NCBI GenBank assembly: GCA_041596215.1 | Contig: JBFHIZ010000008.1 | Coordinates: 9,065 to 73,064 of the forward strand | Direction: 5' to 3' | DNA: 64,000 nucleotides | DNA from: JBFHIZ01 sp041596215 | GTDB lineage: Bacteria; Bacillota; Clostridia; Lachnospirales; Lachnospiraceae | In this document: in pieces, positions 1 through 8,735 of the stretch | Position numbering within the stretch: position 1 is the stretch's first letter | How the letters are laid out: every line of letters begins with the position of its first letter | Translations under genes and position numbers: made by a program | The notes under the pieces: model-generated | Told to the model about the DNA's origin: nothing | What the model saw: the letters and a program-made list of their open reading frames with translations, nothing else | Database searches by the model: none

Positions 1-1464
1 ATTTTTTAATAATGCTCTCGCAATACATAATCTTTGCTTTTGTCCTCCAGAAACATTTGCTCCCCCTCGCTCAATATAGGTATCATATCCATCTGGAAGT
101 TCCTCTATAAACTCATGTACAGAAGCAATTTGACAGGCCCTTTTACATTCTTCTAATGTTGCTTCACGATTTCCCCAACGCAAATTATCTAAAACTGTCC
201 CTGAAAACAACACATTCTTTTGCAACACAATGGAGACTTGATTCCTTAACACCTCCAAATCATATGCTCGAACATCTTTTCCACCTACATAAACCACACC
301 TTTTGTCACATCATATAATCGCCCAATCAAAGATACCAAACTAGTCTTTGAACTTCCTGTTCCACCTAAAATTCCTATCGTTTCTCCGGATTTTATTGTA
401 AAATTCAAATCCGTTAATACTGGTTTTACACTTTCCTTTGCATATGAAAATTCCACATTTTCAAAACGAATAGAACCATCTTTTACCTCAAAACAAGGAT
501 ATTCCGGATTTGTTAATGTGCTTTCTTCCTCTAGTATTTCTACGACTCTTCTTGCACTTGCAATTGACATTGATACCATAACAAATACCATAGAGATCAT
601 CATAAGGGCCATAAGTATATTCATACAGTAAGCAATCAATCCCATAACTTCGCCTGTTGTTAGTGTTTGTGCCACAATCATTTTTGCTCCAAACCAACTG
701 ATAAGTAAAATACAAGAAAAAATTGTAAAATACATCATTGGCATATTATAAGCAACAATATTTTCTGCTTTGACAAATATTTCTAATATATTATTACTTG
801 CTTTATGAAATTTTTTTGTTTCAAAGTCCTCTCTCACATAAGCTTTTACAACACGAATTGCAGAAACATTTTCCTGCACTCCTGCATTAAGTTCATCATA
901 TTTGGGAAATGCTTTTGTAAAATATTTCATTGCATTTTTGATTAATATAAACATTCCTGTTCCTAAAAGCAATACTGCTCCAACGTAAATAAAGGATAAA
1001 CGAACATTAATTGAAAATGCCATTATTAAAGCAAAAATAAGCATAAATGGAGCACGCATAGCAATTCTCAACAACATTTGATAAGAATTTTGAATATTGG
1101 TAATATCTGTCGTCAACCTTGTAATCAAACCTCCCGTTTGAAACTTATCAATATTAGCAAATGAAAAGGTCTGAATCTGTTCAAATACACCGGCTCTTAA
1201 ATTCTTTGCAAATCCAGCCGATGCTTTTGCCCCATACTTACCTCCAAAAATTCCTGCAGATAAACTGATAATTGAAACACCTACCATCCATGCACCATAT
1301 TTTAATACTCCATTTAAGTCCCCTACTTCTACACCTTTATCAATTAAAGATGCCATTAAAAATGGTAACATCATTTCCATAGCGACCTCAAGAATCATAC
1401 TAATTGGCGTAATCACAGATGCTTTCCAATATTCACCAATATATTTCCCTAATTTTTTTATCAT
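1..1464 (-). CDS. ABC exporter, fused permease and ATPase (half-transporter), C-terminus cut by window edge
   Basis: About 488 residues are visible, from the ATG at 1464 to the window edge. The start has a GGAGG-like site just upstream (1467-1475). The N-terminal 300 residues are a type I ABC exporter membrane domain with several hydrophobic helices. The nucleotide-binding domain follows: Walker A GGTGSSKTSL, a Q-loop region, and the signature NVSGGQKQR near the edge. Walker B and the H-loop are missing only because the window ends. Clostridial relatives usually occur as pairs of such half-transporters forming a heterodimer, and a partner would be expected just left of position 1. The substrate cannot be read from sequence; drug or peptide export is the family's usual role. 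Class certain, substrate unknown. Confidence 0.93.
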   Translation of the reverse strand, partial: MIKKLGKYIGEYWKASVITPISMILEVAMEMMLPFLMASLIDKGVEVGDLNGVLKYGAWMVGVSIISLSAGIFGGKYGAKASAGFAKNLRAGVFEQIQTFSFANIDKFQTGGLITRLTTDITNIQNSYQMLLRIAMRAPFMLIFALIMAFSINVRLSFIYVGAVLLLGTGMFILIKNAMKYFTKAFPKYDELNAGVQENVSAIRVVKAYVREDFETKKFHKASNNILEIFVKAENIVAYNMPMMYFTIFSCILLISWFGAKMIVAQTLTTGEVMGLIAYCMNILMALMMISMVFVMVSMSIASARRVVEILEEESTLTNPEYPCFEVKDGSIRFENVEFSYAKESVKPVLTDLNFTIKSGETIGILGGTGSSKTSLVSLIGRLYDVTKGVVYVGGKDVRAYDLEVLRNQVSIVLQKNVLFSGTVLDNLRWGNREATLEECKRACQIASVHEFIEELPDGYDTYIERGGANVSGGQKQRLCIARALLKN

Positions 1465-1575
1465 ATTTCCCTCCTCTTTCTATATGTATTTTCTATATAA
1501 AAAGCATTTCTTTTCCCATTTTATATAACATAATATAGAACTTTACCTATATTCACCTCTATCATATGTTTTTTT

Positions 1576-1603
1576 ATTATAGCAGACATTTATATTTTTA
1601 CAA
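1576..1603 (-). promoter_or_regulatory. Putative sigma-A promoter for the ABC exporter
   Basis: On the minus strand TTGTAA (1603-1598) and a perfect TATAAT (1581-1576) are separated by 16 bases. They lie about 110 bases upstream of the ABC exporter start. The -35 element overlaps the foot of the neighbouring terminator. Inferred from consensus match only. Confidence 0.5.
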
Positions 1604-1640
1604 CAAAAAAAGCTCACTTCCATAATTAAGTGAACTTTTT
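1604..1640 (-). terminator. Rho-independent terminator of the TrpXYZ-type operon
   Basis: A 13-base stem (AAAAAGTTCACTT paired with AAGTGAGCTTTTT, one G-U pair) closes an 8-base loop and ends in a T-run when read on the minus strand. It begins 4 bases after the stop of the ATPase gene that ends at 1644. Confidence 0.85.
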
Positions 1641-1643
1641 CCT

Positions 1644-2417
1644 CTAATTTCCACATTCAATACTTATCTTATTGAAAATATGCATAATTTCTTCAATTTT
1701 TAATTTTTCTTTTTCTTTATCTGCTTTATCTAATATGATTTCACCTTCATGCATCATGATAATTCGGTTTCCATATTCCACCGCATATCTTAGATTATGT
1801 GTAACCATTATTGTAGTTACTTTTTTTTCACGTACAATTTTCCCTGTAAGCTCCATAATTATTTCTGCTGTTTTAGGATCCAATGCTGCCGTATGTTCAT
1901 CTAAAATGAGGAAATCAATTGGCGTCATTGTGGACATCAAAAGTGCAAGTGCCTGTCTTTGCCCTCCAGAAAGATTACTTACTTGTGTATTCATCTTATC
2001 TTCTAATCCCAAATTTAAAGGTCGTAACATATCTCGATACTCTTCAATCTTTGCTTTGTTTACTCCCCGTCCTAGATTAAAAGCTTTGCCCTTATTATCT
2101 GCAATTGATATATTTTCTAAAATTGTCATTGAGGGACATGTCCCTTTTGCAGGATCTTGGAATACTCGGCCAATTCTTTTATGTCTTATAAAATCTTTTT
2201 TTCCTGCCATATCTTGTTCATTTACTAAAATTTGCCCCTGATCCGTAGTTATACTTCCACATATAATATTTAGCATTGATGTTTTTCCAGAACCATTACT
2301 ACCAACGACGGATACAAACTCCCCGTCTTCCACCGAAAGATTAAAATCATCAAATAAACATATTTCATTTATTGAACCCGGATTATAATTTTTGCATATA
2401 TTATTCAATTCAAACAT
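1644..2417 (-). CDS. ABC transporter ATP-binding protein, TrpXYZ-type (COG1101)
   Basis: A 257-residue ATPase that energises uptake through the permease encoded just upstream. Visible motifs are Walker A GSNGSGKT, signature NLSGGQRQALAL, Walker B FLILDEHTAALD and the H-loop THNLRYA. The combination matches the ATPases that accompany COG2984 binding proteins and COG4120 permeases, predicted amino-acid importers (tryptophan or tyrosine in several Firmicutes). The frame is open further upstream to a TTG at 2453. I prefer the ATG at 2417 because a GAGGA site sits about 7 bases upstream and the protein then begins directly with the ATPase fold (MFELNNICKNY). It overlaps the permease gene by 8 bases, implying translational coupling. 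Last gene of the T-box operon. Confidence 0.9.
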   Translation of the reverse strand: MFELNNICKNYNPGSINEICLFDDFNLSVEDGEFVSVVGSNGSGKTSMLNIICGSITTDQGQILVNEQDMAGKKDFIRHKRIGRVFQDPAKGTCPSMTILENISIADNKGKAFNLGRGVNKAKIEEYRDMLRPLNLGLEDKMNTQVSNLSGGQRQALALLMSTMTPIDFLILDEHTAALDPKTAEIIMELTGKIVREKKVTTIMVTHNLRYAVEYGNRIIMMHEGEIILDKADKEKEKLKIEEIMHIFNKISIECGN

Positions 2418-3297
2418 TTTTAATCCTCGCTTTCGTCTTTCGTTCTCCTCCAATTACTAATACACCCAAGAATAGAAGTGCTGTAATCGCTTTTAGCCAT
2501 GATGCGGGAAATCCAATTCTAATTGCAAGTGCGACACATGCTTTATAAATTATTGCACCCACAATAACACTCGTTGTAACTCTTAAAAAGGTAATCTTCT
2601 TAAACAAACTGGTTCCAATGATAACACTTGCAAGACCAATCACTGCTGTTCCTGTTCCCGATTGAATATCAAAAAAACGTTGTTGTTGTGCAAACATACC
2701 ACCACTTAATGCAACAAAGCCATTTGAAATGGCAAGACCTATAATCTTAACCCAGCCCTTATCTTTCCCTAAGGAGGTGACTAAAGTTTCATTATCTCCG
2801 ACTGCCTTTAACAAATATCCTGATTTTGTTTTTAAATAACCATCTAGTAAAATTTTTACAAAACATAAAATAATAAAAATCAGTATAACTTTTCGAAATG
2901 TATACAAATTCCCCGGAAACACATTTCTTAAAAATTCATTATCAAAAATGGTATCATTTTGATAAAATGGTAAATTTGCTTTTCCCGCAATTCCTAGATT
3001 AACAGAATATAGAGCAGTCATCATAATGATTCCTGACAGAAGGTCTCTGATTTTCAATTTTACATGAATCATACCAGTTAATATTCCTATGACGCATCCA
3101 ACCGCAAAACATATAGGCAATGTTACAAGTGGATTCACTCCTTTAACTATAAGAGATGCTGTTATCGCTGCTCCAAAAGGGAAACTACCATCCACAGTCA
3201 AATCCGGAAAGTCCAATATTTTATATGTAATATACATACCCAATGCCATGATTGCGTATATCATACCTTGCTCTAAAACACTTAATACTAAAGCCAT
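2410..3297 (-). CDS. ABC transporter permease, TrpXYZ-type (COG4120)
   Basis: A 295-residue, strongly hydrophobic protein with roughly eight to nine predicted membrane segments. It has the Gly-rich opening (MALVLSVLEQGMIYAIMALG) typical of the branched-chain/COG4120 permease fold. It forms the membrane channel for the binding protein encoded upstream and the ATPase downstream. The start is the ATG at 3297, preceded by a GGAGGAG site; the gap from the lipoprotein stop is 18 bases. Binding protein, permease and ATPase all lie in one transcript behind a T-box, so amino-acid uptake is likely. The exact amino acid is not fixed by the sequence. Confidence 0.9.
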   Translation of the reverse strand: MALVLSVLEQGMIYAIMALGMYITYKILDFPDLTVDGSFPFGAAITASLIVKGVNPLVTLPICFAVGCVIGILTGMIHVKLKIRDLLSGIIMMTALYSVNLGIAGKANLPFYQNDTIFDNEFLRNVFPGNLYTFRKVILIFIILCFVKILLDGYLKTKSGYLLKAVGDNETLVTSLGKDKGWVKIIGLAISNGFVALSGGMFAQQQRFFDIQSGTGTAVIGLASVIIGTSLFKKITFLRVTTSVIVGAIIYKACVALAIRIGFPASWLKAITALLFLGVLVIGGERKTKARIKNV

Positions 3298-3315
3298 GAA
3301 CTGCTCCTCCGATTT

Positions 3316-4314
3316 CTAGTTATTCACAACTGTTTCCGTAAAAATCTCACTTGCATTAGAAAGAAAATCTTCTGTAATTTCTAAACCAATTTTTTCTGCT
3401 GCTTCCGTATTTACATATAAACTTGCACCTTTTATAACTTCAAATGGAAGATCTTTTGCACTAACTTCTCCACTTAAAACTTTTGCAGCCATTAATCCTG
3501 TTTGCTTACCTAGTTCAAAATATTCAAGTCCCATTGATGCTATACAACCGCTTTTTACTTGTTCTATTTCACTTCCGAATACTGGAATTTCTTTCGTTTC
3601 TGCAACTGCTAATACTGTTTGTAATGCAGAAACAACTGTGTTATCTGTTAAATTTGTGATACAATCCACTTTTTCTACCATATCTGCTGCTGCAAGCTCT
3701 ACTTCTGAAATTTGAGAAATTCCCGTAGCTACTATTTCAAACCCAAAATCAGCTGCATATTTTTCATATTCTGCAAGTGTACTTACTGAGTTTGTTTCAC
3801 TTGTTGTATAGATAATTCCAATTTTATTTGCATCTGGCAATAATGTACGAATCATTTCTAATTGTAATGATACTGGTAGAGAATCCGATGTTCCTGTAAT
3901 ATTTCCAGCACTTGTTCCATCTGCATTTGCAAGTCCTGCCCCAATTGGATCTGAAACTGCAGAATAAATAACTGGAGTTTCTGTTTCCATCGTTGAATTA
4001 TAAGCAGTCATAGCACTTGGCGTGGCAATTCCACAAATCATATCTACTTTTTGTGCTACAAACCCTTCTGCAATTGTACTTGCCGTTCCCATATCCGTTT
4101 GTGCATTTTCATAGAGAATTGTTAAATTTTCACCTTCAACATATCCAGCTTCTGCCAAACCTTCTAAAAATCCTTCACGACAATTATCAAGTGATGGGTG
4201 ATCTGCAAATTGTGAAATACCAATCGTTATCGTTTCATTTTTGCTTCCACATCCGGTTATCAATCCTGCAACCATCATTGCTGCCATTATTATAGTTACC
4301 ATTTTCTTTTTCAT
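3316..4314 (-). CDS. ABC transporter substrate-binding lipoprotein, TrpX-type (COG2984)
   Basis: A 332-residue lipoprotein. The signal peptide ends in a lipobox (LITGCGSK, modified Cys near residue 22), so it should be anchored to the outer face of the membrane. The mature part has the two-lobed COG2984 fold, with typical stretches such as TIGISQFADHPSLDNCREGF near the start and a later conserved ITGTSD. Family members are predicted or shown to bind aromatic amino acids or other small amines. It is the first gene after the T-box leader; the ATG at 4314 has GGAGGATG just upstream. Regulation is expected by premature termination in response to uncharged tRNA. Substrate inferred only from family and riboswitch. 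Confidence 0.9.
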   Translation of the reverse strand: MKKKMVTIIMAAMMVAGLITGCGSKNETITIGISQFADHPSLDNCREGFLEGLAEAGYVEGENLTILYENAQTDMGTASTIAEGFVAQKVDMICGIATPSAMTAYNSTMETETPVIYSAVSDPIGAGLANADGTSAGNITGTSDSLPVSLQLEMIRTLLPDANKIGIIYTTSETNSVSTLAEYEKYAADFGFEIVATGISQISEVELAAADMVEKVDCITNLTDNTVVSALQTVLAVAETKEIPVFGSEIEQVKSGCIASMGLEYFELGKQTGLMAAKVLSGEVSAKDLPFEVIKGASLYVNTEAAEKIGLEITEDFLSNASEIFTETVVNN

Positions 4315-4399
4315 AATTCATCCTCCTTTTGCTTGTGTGTTTCCTTATTACTCAGTATTTCCTTATTATTTCTATACTTGAAACAAATTTATTGTAATA

Positions 4400-4431
4400 A
4401 AAAACCGCCTCAAGCAATTGCTTGAGACGGT
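4400..4431 (-). terminator. T-box regulated terminator
   Basis: A stem CCGTCTCAAGC / GCTTGAGGCGG with loop AATT is followed by a T-run on the minus strand. It lies 17 bases downstream of the T-box core and competes with the antiterminator that the core forms. Confidence 0.9.
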
Positions 4432-4670
4432 AATAAAATTTCTATTATCGCGGTACCACTCAAATTGATCTTTCGATCCACTCTTATCCATACAATCATA
4501 TGTCCCGAATTGATAACGGATACGGTTTTCCGCCAATGCCTACTCTAATGTTCAGATTGTCCTCAAAAGCCCATTCAACCTATGCTCTTATATTGCAATC
4601 CCACCACCTGCAACTCTCTTTAATAATTTACAAAGCCTACTATTCTTTCTCTAAGGTTTATTTTATATTT
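4400..4670 (-). promoter_or_regulatory. T-box riboswitch leader of the TrpXYZ-type operon
   Basis: Read on the minus strand, the leader holds an AGAGAG element at about 4620, a GGTGG stretch, a stem I specifier region with GAA at about 4553-4551, a conserved CCGTTATC, the T-box core GTGGTACCGCG (around 4459-4449) and finally a strong terminator. This order is diagnostic of a T-box. The loop-E partners AGTA (about 4642) and GAA are both visible. If the specifier follows GAAC directly, the triplet is ATT (4549-4547), but I cannot fix this without folding. An expected Trp codon (TGG) is not obvious at that place. It should make transport genes respond to an uncharged tRNA. Confidence 0.9.
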
Positions 4671-4734
4671 ATTTTACAACTGTGATTATCATACACTTAT
4701 TTTTTTTCAGTGTCAACATATTTTCCCATTTAAA

Positions 4735-6039
4735 TTATTTATCTGAAAGAGAAGTATATTTATACTTTATACTAAAAATCCGATGTAATGATTCATCTAG
4801 TCTTTCTTCAGAAAGACTTCCATCTTCAATGGCTTCCAAAATGCCTTGGTATGCCTCTTGAAAATTTTCAGGCATCAATATCATATCTGCTCCTGCAAGA
4901 ATTGCTGCAACCGCTGCTTCTTTCGACGTATATTGATCCGTTATCGCTTCCATCTGCATAGAATCTGTAATAACAACGCCCTCAAAACCTAATTCTCCTC
5001 TTAAAATATCTGTAATCATTACTTTGGACAATGATGCAGGTTCTTCCGTTTGTGTAATGAAAGGTGCTGCCAAATGTCCCACCATAATCAAATCTACATC
5101 TGCCTCAATCGCAGCAAGAAATGGTAAAAACTCTTCCTCTCGCATCTCTTCAAGTGTTCGATCTGTAGATGGCTTTGTTTCATGGGAGTCCTCTTCTACA
5201 CTTCCTAATCCTGGAAAATGTTTTATGCATGCACTTATTTTTTGGCCTTGAATTCCTGTAATAAATGCAGAAGAAAGAGTAGACACAATCACAGGATCCG
5301 AACTAAAAATACGGCTTACCAATGGTGAATCTGCATTCGTAAGGACATCACCTACTGGTGCCAAATCAAGATTAAACCCATATTCGGATAAATAGGTCCC
5401 AATTGTTTCTCCCATTTGTACAGCATCTTCTTCCGTAAACGAAGCTCCTAGTACATTTATCTCATCATATTTTGTAGCTATTAAATCATTATTAGCAATA
5501 CGACTTACTTCTCCACCTTCCTCATCAACTGCAATAAATGGTATGTATTTGCTATATTGAATAGTATTCGAAAGCATTTCTTTTACTTGCTCTTCTGTTT
5601 GAAGATTTTTTTCAAAATATATTAAACCACCCACTGGATATTCTTCTAATGCTTTTTGGGTTTGTTCTCCAGATGCTAACACTTGAGTATACCCTGTTAG
5701 CGCTTCTGGCGTAATCATAAATAAATTAGCTACTTTTTCTTCTAAGGTCATATTTGCAATAATACCATCTGCAAGTTCACCTAATACATCGACTTCCTCC
5801 ACTGGGGCTACTGTTGGTTCTACTGTTGGAACAACAATTACTTCATTCTCTTCTTCCATCTGTTCCATTAATTCCGCCTCAGCTTTTGACGATTCTATTC
5901 TATGTAATAAATATTTTGTTCCAAAAAAGGCTCCTGCAAAAAGACCTAATAAAAATAAGAATGTAATAAAATAAGCAATTCTCTGGTTTTTCTTTCTTCT
6001 TTTTCTCCTTTTTTCTCTAGCATCTATTTGATCACCCAT
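4735..6039 (-). CDS. Membrane-anchored glycoside hydrolase family 3 (NagZ-like beta-N-acetylhexosaminidase)
   Basis: About 434 residues. A short Lys/Arg-rich cytoplasmic start precedes one hydrophobic segment (about residues 20-40), then an acidic linker, then a GH3 catalytic domain. It carries KHFPGLGSVEEDSHET, the NagZ-type loop with the Asp-His pair that acts as acid/base, and VITDSMQMEAI with the Asp nucleophile. Family members release N-acetylglucosamine from peptidoglycan fragments. The anchor places the enzyme on the outer side of the membrane, consistent with wall recycling in Gram-positives. An upstream ATG at 6054 overlaps the AGGAGG site; the ATG at 6039, six bases after it, is the better start. 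There is no C-terminal GH3 domain, as is usual for NagZ. Family sure, exact sugar inferred. Confidence 0.9.
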   Translation of the reverse strand: MGDQIDAREKRRKRRKKNQRIAYFITFLFLLGLFAGAFFGTKYLLHRIESSKAEAELMEQMEEENEVIVVPTVEPTVAPVEEVDVLGELADGIIANMTLEEKVANLFMITPEALTGYTQVLASGEQTQKALEEYPVGGLIYFEKNLQTEEQVKEMLSNTIQYSKYIPFIAVDEEGGEVSRIANNDLIATKYDEINVLGASFTEEDAVQMGETIGTYLSEYGFNLDLAPVGDVLTNADSPLVSRIFSSDPVIVSTLSSAFITGIQGQKISACIKHFPGLGSVEEDSHETKPSTDRTLEEMREEEFLPFLAAIEADVDLIMVGHLAAPFITQTEEPASLSKVMITDILRGELGFEGVVITDSMQMEAITDQYTSKEAAVAAILAGADMILMPENFQEAYQGILEAIEDGSLSEERLDESLHRIFSIKYKYTSLSDK

Positions 6040-6156
6040 ATATTTCCTCCTCATTTCATTCTTTTCTTAATTATATCTTATCTTACAAGTTCTATTCTAT
6101 ATGATACCTTATTTCACATGTTTTTTCTATACCATTTCGAATGAAACAAAATAATA

Positions 6157-6192
6157 AGAGGATGCTAATCTATGTTTGATTAACATCCTCTC
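6157..6192 (-). terminator. Orphan minus-strand terminator-like hairpin
   Basis: AGAGGATG and CATCCTCT pair around an inner GATTA/AATC stem. On the minus strand the hairpin is followed by TTATTATTTT. No recognised gene ends here, which suggests a short transcript from the 6.2-6.7 kb intergenic region. Confidence 0.6.
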
Positions 6193-6562
6193 AATCTATG
6201 CTTTCAATTTCTAACCCCAATGGACTATTCCTCCGTTTCTCGTTATGATTCCTTACTATTTTGTATTTACATACTGCAACGGTGTGAACATTTCTCCACT
6301 CTACGCATTGCTTCACTTTTTCTGGAATACATATCGTCTATCTTTTACTACCTTTTGTTCCTTGATTTGGTACCTTAATTTTCTGGTGGTCTGTACCTCC
6401 TTCTTCTCATATTTATTACAAAATTTGTAATTATTTTTTTCTCTCTCCTTTTCTTTTTTTCTTAACTTCTTTGTATATTCTTATTATAACAGCCAGTTTT
6501 TATTTGTCAATGAATTTAACCATTTTTTATATAATTTATTGTTTTTTTATTTTTATGTGTCT
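6193..6562. other. Gene-poor region with possible short minus-strand transcript
   Basis: No recognisable protein gene. On the minus strand there are two Shine-Dalgarno-like runs: AAGGAGGT near 6403, followed by an open stretch of about 25 codons without a standard start, and CGGAGGAA near 6234, followed by a TTG and nine sense codons. Both lie upstream of the orphan terminator at 6157-6192. A small RNA, a tiny peptide gene or a decayed gene are all possible. The plus-strand open frame at 6245-6430 has no ribosome site and no family features. Confidence 0.35.
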
Positions 6563-6609
6563 AATATTGTGTTAATTGTTTAAATTATTCAAACAATTAA
6601 CACAATATT
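6563..6609. repeat. Perfect 19-bp inverted repeat upstream of the LUD gene
   Basis: AATATTGTGTTAATTGTTT (6563-6581) and its exact reverse complement (6591-6609) are separated by 9 bases. There is no T-run on either side, so it is not a standard terminator. It lies about 35 bases upstream of the putative LUD promoter and could be an operator for a dimeric or tetrameric regulator. Confidence 0.85.
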
Positions 6610-6643
6610 TTTGAAAAAAAAGACCAAATACCTATTCTCTATT

Positions 6644-6672
6644 TTGACAAAAGGTGATAGAATAACACTAAT
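6644..6672 (+). promoter_or_regulatory. Putative promoter of the LUD gene
   Basis: A perfect -35 TTGACA (6644-6649) is followed after 17 bases by ACTAAT (6667-6672), a moderate -10 match. It lies 48 bases before the LUD start. Confidence 0.5.
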
Positions 6673-6719
6673 TGTTTATTTGAATCTAAAATTAAACATT
6701 AGTAAAAGGAGACTACAAA

Positions 6720-7358
6720 ATGAATTTACATAAAAAAGAAGCATTTAAAAATTCATGCGAAACAATTATGAAAAATCTTTCTATGAGAGGAATTAGTGGT
6801 TATTATTTTGATACTATTGATGATTTGCATACTCGAATCCAAACAATGGTTCCAAAAAATGCTACTGTTTCTTGGGGTGGAAGTGAAACTTTAAAAGAAA
6901 CAAAAATTATTGATCTTTTAAACAATGGAAATTATAATGTCCTTGATCGTTCGACTGCAAATACACCAGCGGAGAAAAAAGCTCTTTACGGGAAAATCGT
7001 AACTAGTGATTATTTTTTTATGAGTTCAAATGCAGTTACCTTAGACGGAGAACTTGTAAATATTGATGGTTCTGGAAATCGTGTTGCTTGTTTAATACAT
7101 GGTCCTGAAAATGTAATCGTCATTATTGGAATGAACAAAATTGCAATGGATGTGGAATCTGCAATAAAAAGAATACAAAATGTGGTTGCTCCTGCAAATG
7201 CCTTACGTCTAAATAAAAACACACCTTGTTATCGCACTGGTCAATGTGGAAATTGTTTTTCTGCAGATTGTATGTGTAGCAGCATCGTTATTACTAGAAA
7301 AAGTAATACTGAAGGTCGTATCAAAGTTTTCTTTGTTGCTGATACTCTTGGGTATTAA
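6720..7358 (+). CDS. LUD-domain protein (lactate utilisation LutC/DUF162 family)
   Basis: 212 residues covering one LUD domain. Typical stretches are VSWGGSETLKE, NIDGSGNRVACLIHGPENV and IGMNKIAMDVESAIKRIQ. The C-terminus holds a Cys cluster (TPCYRTGQCGNCFSADCMC) found in many anaerobe LUD proteins, suggestive of metal or Fe-S binding. LutC-type proteins belong to lactate oxidation complexes, but this gene stands alone with no lutA or lutB beside it. A role in lactate metabolism is therefore only a family label. The start ATG follows an AAGGAGA site. It is one of few plus-strand genes here, with its own promoter, a large upstream dyad and a shared terminator downstream. Confidence 0.88.
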   Translation: MNLHKKEAFKNSCETIMKNLSMRGISGYYFDTIDDLHTRIQTMVPKNATVSWGGSETLKETKIIDLLNNGNYNVLDRSTANTPAEKKALYGKIVTSDYFFMSSNAVTLDGELVNIDGSGNRVACLIHGPENVIVIIGMNKIAMDVESAIKRIQNVVAPANALRLNKNTPCYRTGQCGNCFSADCMCSSIVITRKSNTEGRIKVFFVADTLGY

Positions 7359-7402
7359 ATACCGTTTTTTTACAATTACATATCGTTTCTAAATTACATA
7401 AA

Positions 7403-7430
7403 AAAACCGCATTCCTAAGAATGCGGTTTT
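7403..7430. terminator. Bidirectional terminator between LUD and lysC
   Basis: A stem AAAACCGCATTC / GAATGCGGTTTT with a short loop is flanked by an A-run and a T-run. It serves the plus-strand LUD gene and can serve the convergent threonine-branch operon. Confidence 0.88.
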
Positions 7431-7488
7431 TTTTATTTTTATACGATAAATTCAATCTATCTACTTTTCTTTTTTTGAAAATTCTATT

Positions 7489-8697
7489 CTAATCAATCAA
7501 TCCAAAAATATCATGAATTGCATTCATTGCTCTTACAGAATCTGCTTCATTTAATAATACTGTTACTCGAATTTCTGATGTGGAAATCATTTTAATATTA
7601 ATATCACTATTAAAAAGTGCTTCAAACATTTTTGCTGCTACTCCTGGATTTGACATCATACCTGCACCAACTACTGATACTTTTGCAACATTTTTTTCAA
7701 CTTCTACCAATTCAGGTTGTAAACGGTTTTTATTATCTTCAATTACTTCCATTGCTTCATCTGCTACATCACCACTTACTGTAAACGAAATATCTTTTGT
7801 ATTATTTCGTCCTACTGATTGTAGGATCATATCCACATTAATATTTGCTTTTGCTAACACATCAAATAACCGAAATGCAATACCCGGTTTATCTTTTAAT
7901 CCTACGATTGATATTCTAGCTACATTTGTATCATTAGCAACACCACTTATTAACATTCTTTCCATTGTAACATCCTCCTTAACCACCGTTCCATCTTCAT
8001 TTGTTAAACTTGAGCGCACAATTAATTGCACTCCATATTTCTTTGCCATTTCAACTGAGCGATTATGCAATACGCCAGCACCTAAGGTTGCTAAATCTAG
8101 CATCTCATCATATGTTATTTCTTTCAATTTTCTTGCAGTAGGAACGTATCTAGGATCCGCTGTATAAATACCATCCACATCTGTATAAATCTCACAGGTA
8201 TCTGCATGAAGTGCTGCAGCTAAAGCTACAGCTGTTGTATCCGATCCGCCTCTTCCTAATGTTGTAATATCTTCGTACTTATTGATACCTTGAAATCCCG
8301 TTACAATTACAATTTTTTTCGCGTCTAATTCATGCAAAATACGTTCAGAATCAATTCTCTTTATTCTTGAATTACCATATTTACTCGAAGTATGCATAGC
8401 CACTTGAAATGCATTTAAAGAAATGGAAGGAATTCCTAACACCTCAAACGCCATTGCCATAAGTGCTACCGAAGTTTGTTCTCCAGTGGCTAAAAGCATA
8501 TCCAATTCACGTTTTGATGCATTTGGATTAATATCTTTTGCCATTTTTATCAATTCATCTGTCATCTTACCCATAGCAGATAATACTACAATCACATCTT
8601 TTCCTTCTTTGTAAGAATCTGCGCATCTTCTCGCAACATTATAGATTCTTTCCTTATTGGCCACCGATGTTCCGCCAAACTTCTTTACTTCTAACAT
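7489..8697 (-). CDS. lysC: Aspartate kinase
   Basis: 402 residues, monofunctional. It phosphorylates aspartate, the first step towards lysine, threonine and methionine. The N-terminal kinase domain opens with VKKFGGTSVAN (ATP and aspartate binding), followed by TLGRGGSDTTAVALAAAL and YTDVDGIYTADPR. The C-terminus has two ACT domains (from about residue 265, including SIVGLKDKPGIAFRLF and VSVVGAGMMSNPGVA), the usual site of feedback inhibition. Length fits the roughly 400-residue alpha-type enzymes. A GGAGGAAAG site precedes the ATG. It is the last gene of the run ACT protein - hom - kinase-like - lysC, so this copy probably feeds threonine synthesis. Confidence 0.96.
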   Translation of the reverse strand: MLEVKKFGGTSVANKERIYNVARRCADSYKEGKDVIVVLSAMGKMTDELIKMAKDINPNASKRELDMLLATGEQTSVALMAMAFEVLGIPSISLNAFQVAMHTSSKYGNSRIKRIDSERILHELDAKKIVIVTGFQGINKYEDITTLGRGGSDTTAVALAAALHADTCEIYTDVDGIYTADPRYVPTARKLKEITYDEMLDLATLGAGVLHNRSVEMAKKYGVQLIVRSSLTNEDGTVVKEDVTMERMLISGVANDTNVARISIVGLKDKPGIAFRLFDVLAKANINVDMILQSVGRNNTKDISFTVSGDVADEAMEVIEDNKNRLQPELVEVEKNVAKVSVVGAGMMSNPGVAAKMFEALFNSDINIKMISTSEIRVTVLLNEADSVRAMNAIHDIFGLID

Positions 8698-8735
8698 ATT
8701 CTTTCCTCCGGTTTATAAGCATTCATGCTCTGATT

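Noticed and set aside
6245..6430. 61-codon plus-strand frame in the intergenic region
   Set aside because: No ribosome site, no family pattern, low-complexity hydrophobic and aromatic content as expected from pyrimidine-rich DNA.
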